From Actinomadura fibrosa (GTDB lineage: Bacteria > Actinomycetota > Actinomycetes > Streptosporangiales > Streptosporangiaceae): DNA of 64,000 nucleotides. Below are positions 18,003-26,854 of the stretch, piece by piece. Numbering within the stretch: the stretch's first letter is position 1; every line of letters begins with the position of its first letter. The stretch spans positions 1 to 64,000 of the forward strand of contig NZ_CAACUY010000001.1 of assembly GCF_900659615.1 (NCBI RefSeq), in the 5' to 3' direction. The notes below the pieces were generated by a model. It did no database searches and was not told the origin of the DNA. It worked only from the letters and a program-made list of their open reading frames with translations. A program made the translations under genes and the position numbers.

Positions 18003-18913
18003 CCGATGCCATCACGACGTCCGGCACCGAGCGGCTGCGCGCCCTCGGCGCCCTCATCACCGAGATCGCCGGCCAGGCCGAGGCGTGCGGCGACCGCGCC
18101 GCCGGGCTCCGCTTCGTCGGCGAGCTGAACAAGGCGCTCGGCGACCTGCCCGCCCTGCTCACCGCGAGCCGCGCGCTCCTGGACCGCACCGACCTCGGGC
18201 CGGTGCTCGCGTCGCGGCTCACCGGCATCTGGGACGAGGTGGCCGAACGGCGCGCGGAGCTGGCCGAGGCGGAGAAGGTCATGGCACGGCTCGCGCCGGC
18301 GCTCGCCGAACTGGAGGAGGTCAAGACGCGGCACGCCGAGCTCACCGCCCGGATCGCCGACGTCCGGCGGCTCGACATGCTGAAGGACGAGGTCGAGTCG
18401 CTGCGCGCCGGGCAGCGCGACCTGGAGCGCCGCCGGGACGAGCTGGCCGGGGTGGCCGCGGCCGAACGCGACCTCGCCGAGGCCGCCGCCGGCGCCGGAA
18501 CCCGGGCCGCGCTGCGGCTGGCGGAGCTGGACGAGGAGACCCGGCGGGCCGTCACCCGGGCCGACCGGCTCACCGCGGAGATCACCGAGGCCGAGGACCG
18601 GCTGGCCGCGCAGCGCGGCCGGAGCGCCACCCTGGAATCCGACCTGGCCGCCCTGTACGCGCAGTTCGCCGAGCTGGAGAACGCCGCCGAACAGGTGATC
18701 CCCCGCATCGACGCGCACCGCCGCGCCGATCAGGACCTGTGCGCCGCCCTCGGACTCGGACCGCTGACCAAGGGCCCCGCCCTGGACCACATCCGGACCG
18801 TGCTGGCCGAACTGGCCGAGCGGCTCGACCAGACCGACCAGGCGCTCCGCGAGGCCCTGCGCGCCCGCGACGACGAGCACGCGGCGGCCCGGAAGCCGGC
18901 GAGCCTGTTCTGA
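17999..18913 (+). CDS. Coiled-coil protein, last gene of the conflict operon
   Basis: A 304-residue Ala/Glu/Arg/Leu-rich protein with continuous heptads from about residue 75 to 230, predicted to be a long coiled coil with no catalytic motif. It starts at ATG 17999 overlapping the Hsp70-like stop. It ends 6 bases before the stop of the convergent membrane-protein gene, so this is the 3' end of the operon. It is probably a structural or adaptor component, comparable to the other coiled-coil protein at 7.6-8.9 kb. Confidence 0.75.
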   Translation: MTDAITTSGTERLRALGALITEIAGQAEACGDRAAGLRFVGELNKALGDLPALLTASRALLDRTDLGPVLASRLTGIWDEVAERRAELAEAEKVMARLAPALAELEEVKTRHAELTARIADVRRLDMLKDEVESLRAGQRDLERRRDELAGVAAAERDLAEAAAGAGTRAALRLAELDEETRRAVTRADRLTAEITEAEDRLAAQRGRSATLESDLAALYAQFAELENAAEQVIPRIDAHRRADQDLCAALGLGPLTKGPALDHIRTVLAELAERLDQTDQALREALRARDDEHAAARKPASLF

Positions 18914-18919
18914 GCGGCT

Positions 18920-20455
18920 CTAGGGATAGGCGACGCGGCGCCGGTCCTGATCCACCCAGCGCAGGTAGGTCCACAGCAGATGCAGAAGGCCGACCGCCCC
19001 AGGGATGAGGTACGGAAGCCAGCCGGTCACCAGCGACAGGACGAGGACCACGAACAACAGCAGCATCCCCGCCCGGGCGAAACCACGCGTCCGGAACGCC
19101 TCGACAGGCGCCAAGACCAACCGGGCGACCCTGGGCAGCAGCGCGCAATCGGGGTGGTAACGGCGTCCCATGGAGAACGCCAGCGCGCACTCCGCCGCCC
19201 ATTCGGCCAGGCAGACGAACCCGACGACGAGCGACACGGACCCACGCTGCTCGTCGGAGACCAGAAGGACCAGCAGAAAAGCCCACCACAACAGACTGAC
19301 CACCGACATCCCGGCGACCGCCCAGAACATCGCCCCGACCCGCCCCTGCTGCGGTGAGCCAAGCGCCGGACGGGCCTGCCCGCGCCGCGTGCGAGGCGGC
19401 ATGACTCCCCCCTGCGCGTTCCCGACCGCTTCTTCGCGACCTTCCTGCGCCTCCCACGTCTGCCGGACCCCCTCAGCCGCCCGCTCGGCGTCAGCCCGCG
19501 CCTCGGGAAGCGACATCAGCGCGGCCAGCAGAAGCAAGGGATCGGTACCGGCCGCCCGCAACTGCCGCTCGAACCAGGGAAGCCGGACCGGCAGCCCGGA
19601 CAGCGCCGCCCCGAGCTCCCGATCGAGCCGCCGCGCCGCCCGCGCCTCGTCCACGGCGATGTTCAGCAGCTGGACGGGAAGCATGCGCTCGTCCTCCAGC
19701 GCCCCGGCGAGCGCCGGCCGCTCGCCGGTCAGCCGATGCCGCACGTGCTCCCAGCGCCGCTCCGCGTCCAGCCGCCTCTGCTCGATCTCGGCGAGACCCT
19801 CGCCGCCCGGAGCGCCGGTGAACCGCCTGAGCACTCCGTGCTCGACGATCTCCATCACCCAGTCGTGAGCCACCTCATCGTCCCGGCCCCGGCCCCGCAG
19901 CGCGTGCCGGGTGAGATTCCACAGCTCACCCGGACCGAGCACCCCACCCCCATAGACCGGCTCGGCACCAGGCGCCATATAGCGAAGGACGGCCAACAAC
20001 CGGACATTGACCGGATCCTGCGAGGCAAGCTCCGACAGCGCGTCCTCACGCCTGGGATCGAACCGTTCCCGAGACCGCGCCTCGATGAACTGCCTCAACA
20101 ATTGCGCGGGCTGCCCCGCCGGGTTCCGGAGTTGCCCAGCGGCGTCAGCCCAGTTCGCCGTGAAAGCCGTGGCAAGAGCCGACGTTTCGGTATAGACCTC
20201 GCCCCGGAACGGGAACACGATCTGGCCCTGGCTTCCCGCCCGTCCGTCCTGGAATCCCACAGCACCGCTCTCGCTCCCGGGCTCCTGGTCAGGATCCTGT
20301 GGTGTGCCCACACGTGCCCCCTCGCCGGGCTCTGGGTTCGCGCCCGTCCCGCAACCGGCAGATCCCCCGAGTATCTGTCCCTGCGCTCCGCCGTCCCCCG
20401 CATTCCACGATTCCGGACACACACTTGGAGCGAATGACCGCCCCCACGCGCTCAA
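18920..20455 (-). CDS. Multi-domain membrane protein, hypothetical
   Basis: A 511-residue protein. The N-terminal 60 residues are Gly/Pro/Glu-rich and probably disordered, the middle 280 are helical and soluble, and the last 160 contain about four hydrophobic segments (for example MFWAVAGMSVVSLLWWAF and MLLLFVVLVLSLVTGWL). The start is a TTG that overlaps the stop of the gene upstream as TTGA; a downstream start remains possible. I recognise no family. It converges on the conflict operon, so whether it belongs to that system is open. Confidence 0.65.
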   Translation of the reverse strand: MSAWGRSFAPSVCPESWNAGDGGAQGQILGGSAGCGTGANPEPGEGARVGTPQDPDQEPGSESGAVGFQDGRAGSQGQIVFPFRGEVYTETSALATAFTANWADAAGQLRNPAGQPAQLLRQFIEARSRERFDPRREDALSELASQDPVNVRLLAVLRYMAPGAEPVYGGGVLGPGELWNLTRHALRGRGRDDEVAHDWVMEIVEHGVLRRFTGAPGGEGLAEIEQRRLDAERRWEHVRHRLTGERPALAGALEDERMLPVQLLNIAVDEARAARRLDRELGAALSGLPVRLPWFERQLRAAGTDPLLLLAALMSLPEARADAERAAEGVRQTWEAQEGREEAVGNAQGGVMPPRTRRGQARPALGSPQQGRVGAMFWAVAGMSVVSLLWWAFLLVLLVSDEQRGSVSLVVGFVCLAEWAAECALAFSMGRRYHPDCALLPRVARLVLAPVEAFRTRGFARAGMLLLFVVLVLSLVTGWLPYLIPGAVGLLHLLWTYLRWVDQDRRRVAYP

Positions 20456-20733
20456 GGCGGGGAAATCTCGGCATCGTCCGTCCGTGCTGCCTGGCCGGAT
20501 AGCGGAGGGTCGGTGGGAATCGCGAGCTGAACGCTCGCGGGATCAGGACGACGATGCATCGCTCCCGCGTAGGCGGCGAGGGCCCGGATGATGTTGGGTC
20601 TCTCCGCCGACGGCGCGTCCCGAAGAGCCATGAAGGTGATGGCGATATCGCGGACGCATGTGAAGGCATAGCGGATCGCTACAGGAGCGGTGATGAAGGC
20701 GGCTGCGTAGAACCACTCTGCGCCGGAGAGCAT
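20452..20733 (-). CDS. Small membrane protein, hypothetical
   Basis: A 93-residue protein from ATG 20733, chosen because CAGGAGAGAGGGA lies just upstream; a longer frame reaches 20880 without such a site. One hydrophobic segment (WFYAAAFITAPVAIRYAF) near the N-terminus, then a soluble tail. Its stop overlaps the TTG start of the larger membrane protein, so the two form an operon. Function unknown. Confidence 0.55.
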   Translation of the reverse strand: MLSGAEWFYAAAFITAPVAIRYAFTCVRDIAITFMALRDAPSAERPNIIRALAAYAGAMHRRPDPASVQLAIPTDPPLSGQAARTDDAEISPP

Positions 20734-21883
20734 CGGACGGACGTCCCTCTCTCCTGATCGAGGGAGGGCATAGCGCCTCAGCTCGACCAGGTGATAGCCA
20801 CATCTACCTGTTCGAACCGAGTCGCCAACCGGTACGTCCTTCGGTCTGACTTCCTCTGACGATGAGCTGACCCTGCTCACGCCCTTGGGACCAAGATATG
20901 GCTCCCGTTACGCCCGTTGGGCCCTCCCTGGGACCCCTAAGCCGCACTCGCGCCGGTTGACTTGAGTCCGACCACCCCGAGACAGGCACTCACTCTGATT
21001 GCCTCGCTAAAGACGATACGCGACCCCTCCGTCCCCTGGGAGAGCTGCTTCAAGATTCTTGAGCGTGCCCCCAGAACAACGAGCGACACCACCCGACTCG
21101 ACACCGCCAAGGGTGGAACCGCAGGCACGCCACGCTCTCGCGGGTGACCGACGGGCGGCTCGCCGACGGTTCCGGTCTGGCAGCGCGTTCCCGTGTGCCT
21201 GCTCACCACCGACCGCGCCTCCGACAGGCACGGACGATGGCCCTGCTGTACCTGCCGGACGGCGACCACATCGTCGCCTCGCGGGCCGGGACGAGTGGTA
21301 CCTGAACATCTGCGACGGCCCCAAGTGCGGGTCCAGCCGGCCCGGCTCCCGCAGCCGATAGTGCGCACACCGCCAAGGGCGAGGAGCGCGCCGATCTGTA
21401 GCGTCGGAGCCCTCAGCCTTACGCCAAGCCGAAGGCGAGGGCAACCACCTCACTAGCGGCCCAACGAGGTCCTCAGCCCTACCCGCCAACCGCCACCGCC
21501 GCTCCGAGGAGGACTAGGACGTCGACAAGATCGCTGCCGGCACCACACAACGCCCGAGGGCGTGCGGCGATCGACGGACCGGTGCTGCCACCGATCCGCT
21601 CCTACGGCACAGCACGGCCACGATGGCACACACGGCTGGGGTGACGAACATGCCCAGGCACTCCGCCGAAGCGACCAAAGCGACTTCCATGCGGTCCTGT
21701 CGAAGGAGTAAGCGAAGCAGGCCGCCGAGCCGACCTGCGGGGCTCCTCCTGCGTCACCACCACCGGAGCCTCCAGACGGTGGCCGAGGAGGCGACCGCCG
21801 AGGACACACAGTGTGCTTCGTGCAGCCACGGCTTCGAAACGCACCTACGGGGATGCGTCGCGCGACACATCCCCGCAGGTAGA
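20734..21883. other. Gene-poor decayed stretch left of the integrated element
   Basis: This 1.15-kb stretch carries no frame that I would call an intact gene. Frames are short and their residue content looks random. The only recognisable trace is the broken DUF385-like gene near 21.15-21.36 kb. Decay next to an integration site is common, and this region is chromosomal DNA flanking the left att site. Confidence 0.6.
21145..21358 (+). pseudogene. Shattered DUF385/Ddn-like nitroreductase remnant
   Basis: Three reading frames in succession give pieces typical of the deazaflavin-dependent nitroreductase family: VPVCLLTTDRASDRHGR, then ALLYLPDGDHIVASRAG, then DEWYLNICDGPKCGS. The pieces follow family order (LLTTTGRRSG, PLLYLRDGD, and the WYLN motif), but joining them needs at least two frameshifts. 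No intact start or C-terminus is present. It is a decayed chromosomal gene. Confidence 0.6.
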
Positions 21884-21942
21884 TGGCGGAGGATCGGGGA
21901 TTTGAACCCCGGATGGGCGGTAAACCCAAACCGCATTAGCAG
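21884..21942 (-). repeat. Left attachment site: orphan 3' fragment of tRNA-Ser
   Basis: Fifty-nine bases identical to 53732-53790. They run from the encoded CCA end through the T-arm and variable arm to the anticodon triplet, then the match stops. This is not a functional tRNA because the 5' half is absent. It is the displaced chromosomal 3' end produced by integration. Confidence 0.9.
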
Positions 21943-21963
21943 AGCGCCGTAACCCGTCCACAG

Positions 21964-22015
21964 GGGGTGGCCGCGTGCCACAAAGTCCACTGAAAAGCGG
22001 ACATGCGGCCACCCC
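21964..22015. repeat. Inverted repeat inside the left end of the element
   Basis: Fourteen-base arms, GGGGTGGCCGCGTG and CATGCGGCCACCCC, pair with one mismatch around a 24-base spacer that itself contains a short TCCACT/AGCGGA hairpin. It lies 21 bases inside the left att site. It may be a terminator facing outwards or a recombination-complex site. Confidence 0.55.
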
Positions 22016-22048
22016 ATCCACCAAGATCCAATGCACTTCCAGGCCGTT

Positions 22049-22070
22049 TGGCCACACCATGGCCACACCA
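22049..22070. repeat. Tandem 11-bp direct repeats near left att site
   Basis: The 11-mer TGGCCACACCA occurs twice back to back. Direct repeats of this size 100-200 bases from the core are typical of integrase or excisionase arm-type binding sites. I infer that role from position only. Confidence 0.4.
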
Positions 22071-22209
22071 GCGAGCCTCAATTCCGGAACCACCACCCGA
22101 TCACATGACCACGAAGCGATCAGTCACTCACAGTCACACGTGAGAGGCGTCTCAGGAACACCACGCGGATCCCGCTTGCACGCGAGATCAGCAAGCTTGG
22201 CGACGTCGA

Positions 22210-23700
22210 GGGACCATCCCCGCGTGCGCGGGGAGCAGCGCGTCTACGGCGGCGGCGTCTCCGACGCCAAGGGACCATCCCCGTATGCGAGGGGAGCGGT
22301 GATTCGCTTGGCTTGCCATCTGCGGGCCTCGGGGACCATCCCCGCGCGCGGGGAGCAGTGGAACGGGAGCTCATCCCCTTTTGCGTGGATGGGACCATCC
22401 CCGCGTGCGCGGGGAGCAGCGCGACCGACAGCTCGGTCAGCATCGCCAGCCGGGACCATCCCCGTGTGCGCGGGGAGCAGATCGGGATGCGGCAGGACAT
22501 CACCTACAAGATGGGACCATCCCCGCGTGCGCGGGGAGCAGTTCGGGGCAAGGGCGGGAAGATTCCGGAGATCGGGACCATCCCCGCGTGCGCGGGGAGC
22601 AGATCGACCACCGCGACTCGCACGTGGCGCGGACGGGACCATCCCCGCGTGCGCGGGGAGCAGGTCGTGCCTCATTCGAACTCGACCTTCTCCTAGGGAT
22701 TATCCCCGCGTGCGCGGGGAGCAGTGCTGCCTGACCGCCCCCGCCCCGCCAGAATGGGGACCATCCCCGCGTGCGCGGGGAGCAGTCACAACGAGAGGAA
22801 AGACAGATGACCGACCTGGGACCATCCCCGCGTGCGCGGGGAGCAGCGTGTGGAGGTGTGGGCCTGCCCGCGCGTGCAGGGACCATCCCCGCGTGCGCGG
22901 GGAGCAGGTCTGGGCGTCGCCGCCGCCCCACTGGCAGGCGGGACCATCCCCGCGTGCGCGGGGAGCAGCTCACCATCACCCTGGGCTGACCGTGGCCATC
23001 GGGACCATCCCCGCGTGCGCGGGGAGCAGTACGTGCCCCGCGACCTCACCGAGAAGATCGTGGGACCATCCCCGCGTGCGCGGGGAGCAGAGGGCAATTG
23101 AAGATGTGGCTCTGCCGCAAGAGGGACCATCCCCGCGTGCGCGGGGAGCAGCGTCGGCGGGACCTCACCGCGCAGGATCCCCGGGGACCATCCCCGCGTG
23201 CGCGGGGAGCAGTACGCCACCGCCCGCGCCGCCATGGACGCCCTGGGACCATCCCCGCGTGCGCGGGGAGCAGCGGGTCCCATCCCGTTTCCGCGAGCGC
23301 GTACAAGGACCATCCCCGCGTGCGCGGGGAGCAGTCGACCTCCGCGACCGCGCCGATCTCGGGGACGGGACCATCCCCGCGTGCGCGGGGAGCAGTCCCG
23401 CCAGCCGTCCTCCCCGCGCTCGCGCGGGGGACCATCCCCGCGTGCGCGGGGAGCAGGACGGGCGCGGCGTGCCGGTCAGCGGCGGCACGGGACCATCCCC
23501 GCGTGCGCGGGGAGCAGGAGTCCTGCACTGGGCATTGGCCGATGTACCCGGGACCATCCCCGCGTGCGCGGGGAGCAGTTCCGTAGCCGGTAGTCGCGGA
23601 GGCGATGGTTGGGACCATCCCCGCGTGCGCGGGGAGCAGTTCCTCGCCCGCGACCACGACCCGACCGGCCCGGGACCATCCCCGCGTGCGCGGGGAGCAG
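22210..23700 (-). CRISPR. CRISPR array 1, type I-E, 25 repeats / 24 spacers
   Basis: Twenty-five 29-bp repeats with a 61-bp period and mostly 32-bp spacers. In the coding (minus) sense the repeat has a CCCCGC/GCGGGG stem with loop GCAC, preceded by CTGCT and followed by ATGGTCCC. Degenerate repeats sit at the low-coordinate end (22271, 22332 with 2 bases lost, 22452, 22696), so the leader is on the right, next to cas3, and transcription runs leftwards. One spacer (22786-22817) contains a ribosome-binding-site-plus-ATG arrangement on the plus strand, suggesting it came from a gene start. Confidence 0.98.
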
Positions 23701-23977
23701 ACTCTTTGAACTGGGCTTTCCTGCGGCTGAAAGCCCGGAACAGAGCACTTCTTAAGATCCGGACATCTCGGACATGGATGCCTTCTCGCAAGTGATTGCG
23801 TCCTTCCTGATGCCGCTCTGCCGACGAGAGAAGCATGTCATCTCGTTTCTCTGCGACGACGGCGGCTGTCGTCGCTCTCCTAGCACGTTCGCGTGCGGTC
23901 GGTAGTGGGTTGTCCGGGTTCGGTCCGGGTTGGTCAAGGAGCCTTACGGCTCCGGGTCAGAGGAGTTGGATGCCCGT
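23701..23977. promoter_or_regulatory. Leader of array 1 and cas3 upstream region
   Basis: Read on the minus strand, the motif AAGAAGTGCTC (23743-23753) ends exactly 42 bases before the first repeat. The same motif at the same distance precedes array 2, and at 41 bases it precedes array 3, although the rest of this leader is not similar to the other two. The stretch also separates the array from cas3 and must hold the divergent cas promoter. I see no clear -35/-10 pair. Confidence 0.7.
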
Positions 23978-26854
23978 GTGCTGGATCTGATGGCAGGGCT
24001 GGCGCGGCTCGGGTCTGGGTTGTCTGTGGCTGCGCGGCAGGTGTGGGCGAAGCATGATCGCGATGAGGACGACTGGCTGCCGTTGTGGCGTCATCTCGCC
24101 GATAGTGGTGCGGTTGCGGGGTTGTTGTGGGACGAGTGGCTCCCAGCCCAGGTGCGGGATGTGATCGCTGCGGCTCTGCCGGGCGGTCTGAAGGATGCGC
24201 GGCGGTTGGTGGTGTGGTCGGCGGCCACGCATGACATTGGAAAGGCGACGCCGGCGTTCGCGTGTCAGGTGGAGTTGCTGGCCGAGGGCATGCGCAAGGT
24301 CGGCTTGGAGATGCCGCTGCGCGGCCAGATGGATGATCGGCGGCTGGCTCCGCATGGGCTTGCCGGGATGGTTCTGCTCCATGAGTGGTTGATGGAGCGG
24401 TATGGCTGGCGGAAGCGGTCGGCGTGGCAGTGGGCGGTTGTCGCCGGTGGTCATCATGGTGTTCCGCCGTCGCCGTCGGACATCAGCGAGTTGGCCGCGC
24501 GTCCGCGGTTGTTGCGTTCTCCTGGGAGCGCAGGGGCGTGGCGTGAGGTGCAGTGGGAGTTGCTGGACGCGTGCGCCGCGGCGTGTGGTGTGGACGAGCG
24601 GCTGCCGCAGTGGCGTGAAGTGAAGCTTCCGCAGCCGGTGCAGGCGCTGCTGACGGGCGTGGTGATCGTCGCTGACTGGATCGCCAGCAACGCCGACTTG
24701 TTCCCCTATGCCCGCAAGGCCGGGGACAGCAGTGAACGCGAACGGGTCGAGGCGGCGTGGCGGGGCTTGGCCCTTCCCTCGCCCTGGCAACCCGCCGCCC
24801 CCAACGTTGATCCGGCGGAGTTGTTCGCCTCCCGGTTCGATCTACCGCTCGGTGCGCGGATCCGGCCTCTGCAGGAGCGGGCGGTGCAGGTCGCCGACGG
24901 GATGGCGCCGGGTCTGATGATCATTGAGGGGCCGATGGGGGAGGGCAAGACCGAGGCCGCGCTCGCGGTGGCTGAGATCTTCGCGAGCCGGTCGGGTGCG
25001 GGTGGGGTGTTCGTGGCGTTGCCGACGATGGCGACCAGTAACGCGATGTTCTCCCGGGTGCTGCGCTGGTTGCTGCGTCTGCCCGATGCGCGGACCGACG
25101 CGGGTGCCCGGTCGGTCCAGCTCGCTCATTCCAAGGCGGCGCTGAACGAGGATTTCCGGGCGCTGACGTGGGCTGATCTGCGGGCAACGCGCGGGGTGCA
25201 GCCAGATGAGGACAGCTCGGACGGCGCGACGGCGGAGCTGGTGGCTCATCAGTGGCTGCGGGGCCGTAAGAAGGGGATGTTGGCCTCGTTCGGCGTCGGG
25301 ACGATCGACCAGTTGCTGTTCATGGGTCTGAAGAGCCGGCATCTGGCGCTGCGGCATCTGGCGCTGGCGGGCAAGGTTGTGATCATCGATGAGGCGCACG
25401 CCTATGACGCCTACATGAACTCCTATCTGGATCTGGTGCTGTCCTGGCTGGGTGCTTACGGGGTGCCGGTGGTGGTGTTGTCGGCGACGTTGCCGTCCGG
25501 CCGCCGCCGCGAGCTGGTAGAGGCGTACTCGGGGACCTGCGACGCGGACGCTGTCGGTGACGCAACCGGATATCCGCTGATCACATCGGCTGTGCGGGAT
25601 GGGGCGAGCGCCGTCCACGAGGTGCCGGCATCGGGGCGGCGTACCGAGGTGCAGGTGGAGCCGCTCGATGACGATCTGGAACTGCTGGCCGACCGCCTCG
25701 ACCGCGAGCTGGCCGCGGGCGGCTGTGCGCTGGTGGTGCGCAACACCGTCGATCGCGTGCTGCAAACGGCCGCTTACCTGCGGGAACGCCTAGGGGAGGG
25801 GAACGTCAGCGTCGCGCATGCCCGGTTCTTGGATCTGGACCGGATGCGCAAGGACGCCGATCTGGTGGAGCGGTTCGGTCCGCCCGAGGCAGGCGGGCAA
25901 CGTCCCGATGGCCCGTGCGTGGTGGTGGCCAGCCAGGTGGCTGAGCAGTCGCTGGACATCGACTTCGATCTGCTGGTGTCGGACTTGTGTCCGGTCGACC
26001 TGCTGTTGCAGCGGATGGGGCGGCTGCACCGGCACCAGCGCGGCGCCGGGCAGAGCGAGCGTCCCGAGCGGCTGCGGCAGGCCCGGTGCCTGGTGACCGG
26101 GGCGGATTGGGGCGCTGTCCCGGTGGAGCCGGTGGCGGGTTCGCAGCGGGTGTATCAGCGGTCTGTGCTGCTACGCACGGCCGCGGTGCTGTGGCCGCAT
26201 CTGACCGGGGCGACGCCGGCGGAGCGGTCGGTGCGGCTGCCCGAGGACATCAGCCCGCTGGTCCAGAGCGCCTATGGTCCGGCGCCGGTGGGTCCGCCGT
26301 CGTGGCAGCAGGAGATGGACGCCGCCCACGCCCGGTACCGGGTGCACATCGAGAAGCAGCGCACCAAGGCCGAGAGCTTCCGGCTGGCGGCTGTAGGGCG
26401 GGACGGTAGCGCGCTGCTCGGCTGGATCGAGGCCGGCGTGGGCGAGGCCGATGACACTCCCGCCGGACGGGCGCAGGTGCGTGACGGTGTGGAGTCGCTG
26501 GAGGTGCTGGTCGTCCAGCGGTTGGCGGACGGCACGGTCCGGACCGTGCCGTGGCTGGACGGCGGCAAGGGCGGGCGGGCCCTGCCCACCGATGCTGTGC
26601 CCGAGTCGCAGCTGGGTCGCATCGTCGCAGCGTGCGGCCTGCGGCTCCCGTTCCAATTCACCATTCCGCAGATCGCCGATCAAGCCATCGCAGAACTGGA
26701 GGAAGAGGTCATTCCGGCGTGGCAATTCAAGGACAGTTCCTGGCTCGCCGGAGAATTGATCTTGTTTCTGGACGAGAACTGTCGTACCCGGCTGGCAGGT
26801 TACGACCTGACTTACCACCGCGACGATGGCCTGGAGGCCACCCGTGTCGAATGA
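23978..26854 (+). CDS. cas3: Cas3 nuclease-helicase (type I-E)
   Basis: It degrades target DNA recruited by Cascade. From GTG 23978 it is 958 residues; GAGGAG lies upstream, and a TTG at 23930 would add 16 residues. HD nuclease motifs come first: WRHLADSG (His39), ATHDIGK (His85-Asp86) and GHHG. A superfamily 2 helicase follows, with EGPMGEGKTE at about 318, IIDEAH at about 471, LSATLPS and a late VVVASQVAEQSLDIDFDLL motif. Length and domain order are standard for Cas3. It overlaps cse1 by 11 bases, so all eight cas genes may be one transcript. Confidence 0.97.
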   Translation: MLDLMAGLARLGSGLSVAARQVWAKHDRDEDDWLPLWRHLADSGAVAGLLWDEWLPAQVRDVIAAALPGGLKDARRLVVWSAATHDIGKATPAFACQVELLAEGMRKVGLEMPLRGQMDDRRLAPHGLAGMVLLHEWLMERYGWRKRSAWQWAVVAGGHHGVPPSPSDISELAARPRLLRSPGSAGAWREVQWELLDACAAACGVDERLPQWREVKLPQPVQALLTGVVIVADWIASNADLFPYARKAGDSSERERVEAAWRGLALPSPWQPAAPNVDPAELFASRFDLPLGARIRPLQERAVQVADGMAPGLMIIEGPMGEGKTEAALAVAEIFASRSGAGGVFVALPTMATSNAMFSRVLRWLLRLPDARTDAGARSVQLAHSKAALNEDFRALTWADLRATRGVQPDEDSSDGATAELVAHQWLRGRKKGMLASFGVGTIDQLLFMGLKSRHLALRHLALAGKVVIIDEAHAYDAYMNSYLDLVLSWLGAYGVPVVVLSATLPSGRRRELVEAYSGTCDADAVGDATGYPLITSAVRDGASAVHEVPASGRRTEVQVEPLDDDLELLADRLDRELAAGGCALVVRNTVDRVLQTAAYLRERLGEGNVSVAHARFLDLDRMRKDADLVERFGPPEAGGQRPDGPCVVVASQVAEQSLDIDFDLLVSDLCPVDLLLQRMGRLHRHQRGAGQSERPERLRQARCLVTGADWGAVPVEPVAGSQRVYQRSVLLRTAAVLWPHLTGATPAERSVRLPEDISPLVQSAYGPAPVGPPSWQQEMDAAHARYRVHIEKQRTKAESFRLAAVGRDGSALLGWIEAGVGEADDTPAGRAQVRDGVESLEVLVVQRLADGTVRTVPWLDGGKGGRALPTDAVPESQLGRIVAACGLRLPFQFTIPQIADQAIAELEEEVIPAWQFKDSSWLAGELILFLDENCRTRLAGYDLTYHRDDGLEATRVE

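Noticed and set aside
21884..21942. A second tRNA-Ser gene at the left end
   Set aside because: Only the 3' 59 bases are present; the 5' acceptor strand and D-arm are missing, so it is an att remnant.
21975..23795. Long open frames through CRISPR array 1 with repeated GPSPRARGA-like peptides, and similar frames in arrays 2 and 3
   Set aside because: They are produced by the periodic repeats translated in all frames; the spacers contribute random peptide. Not genes.
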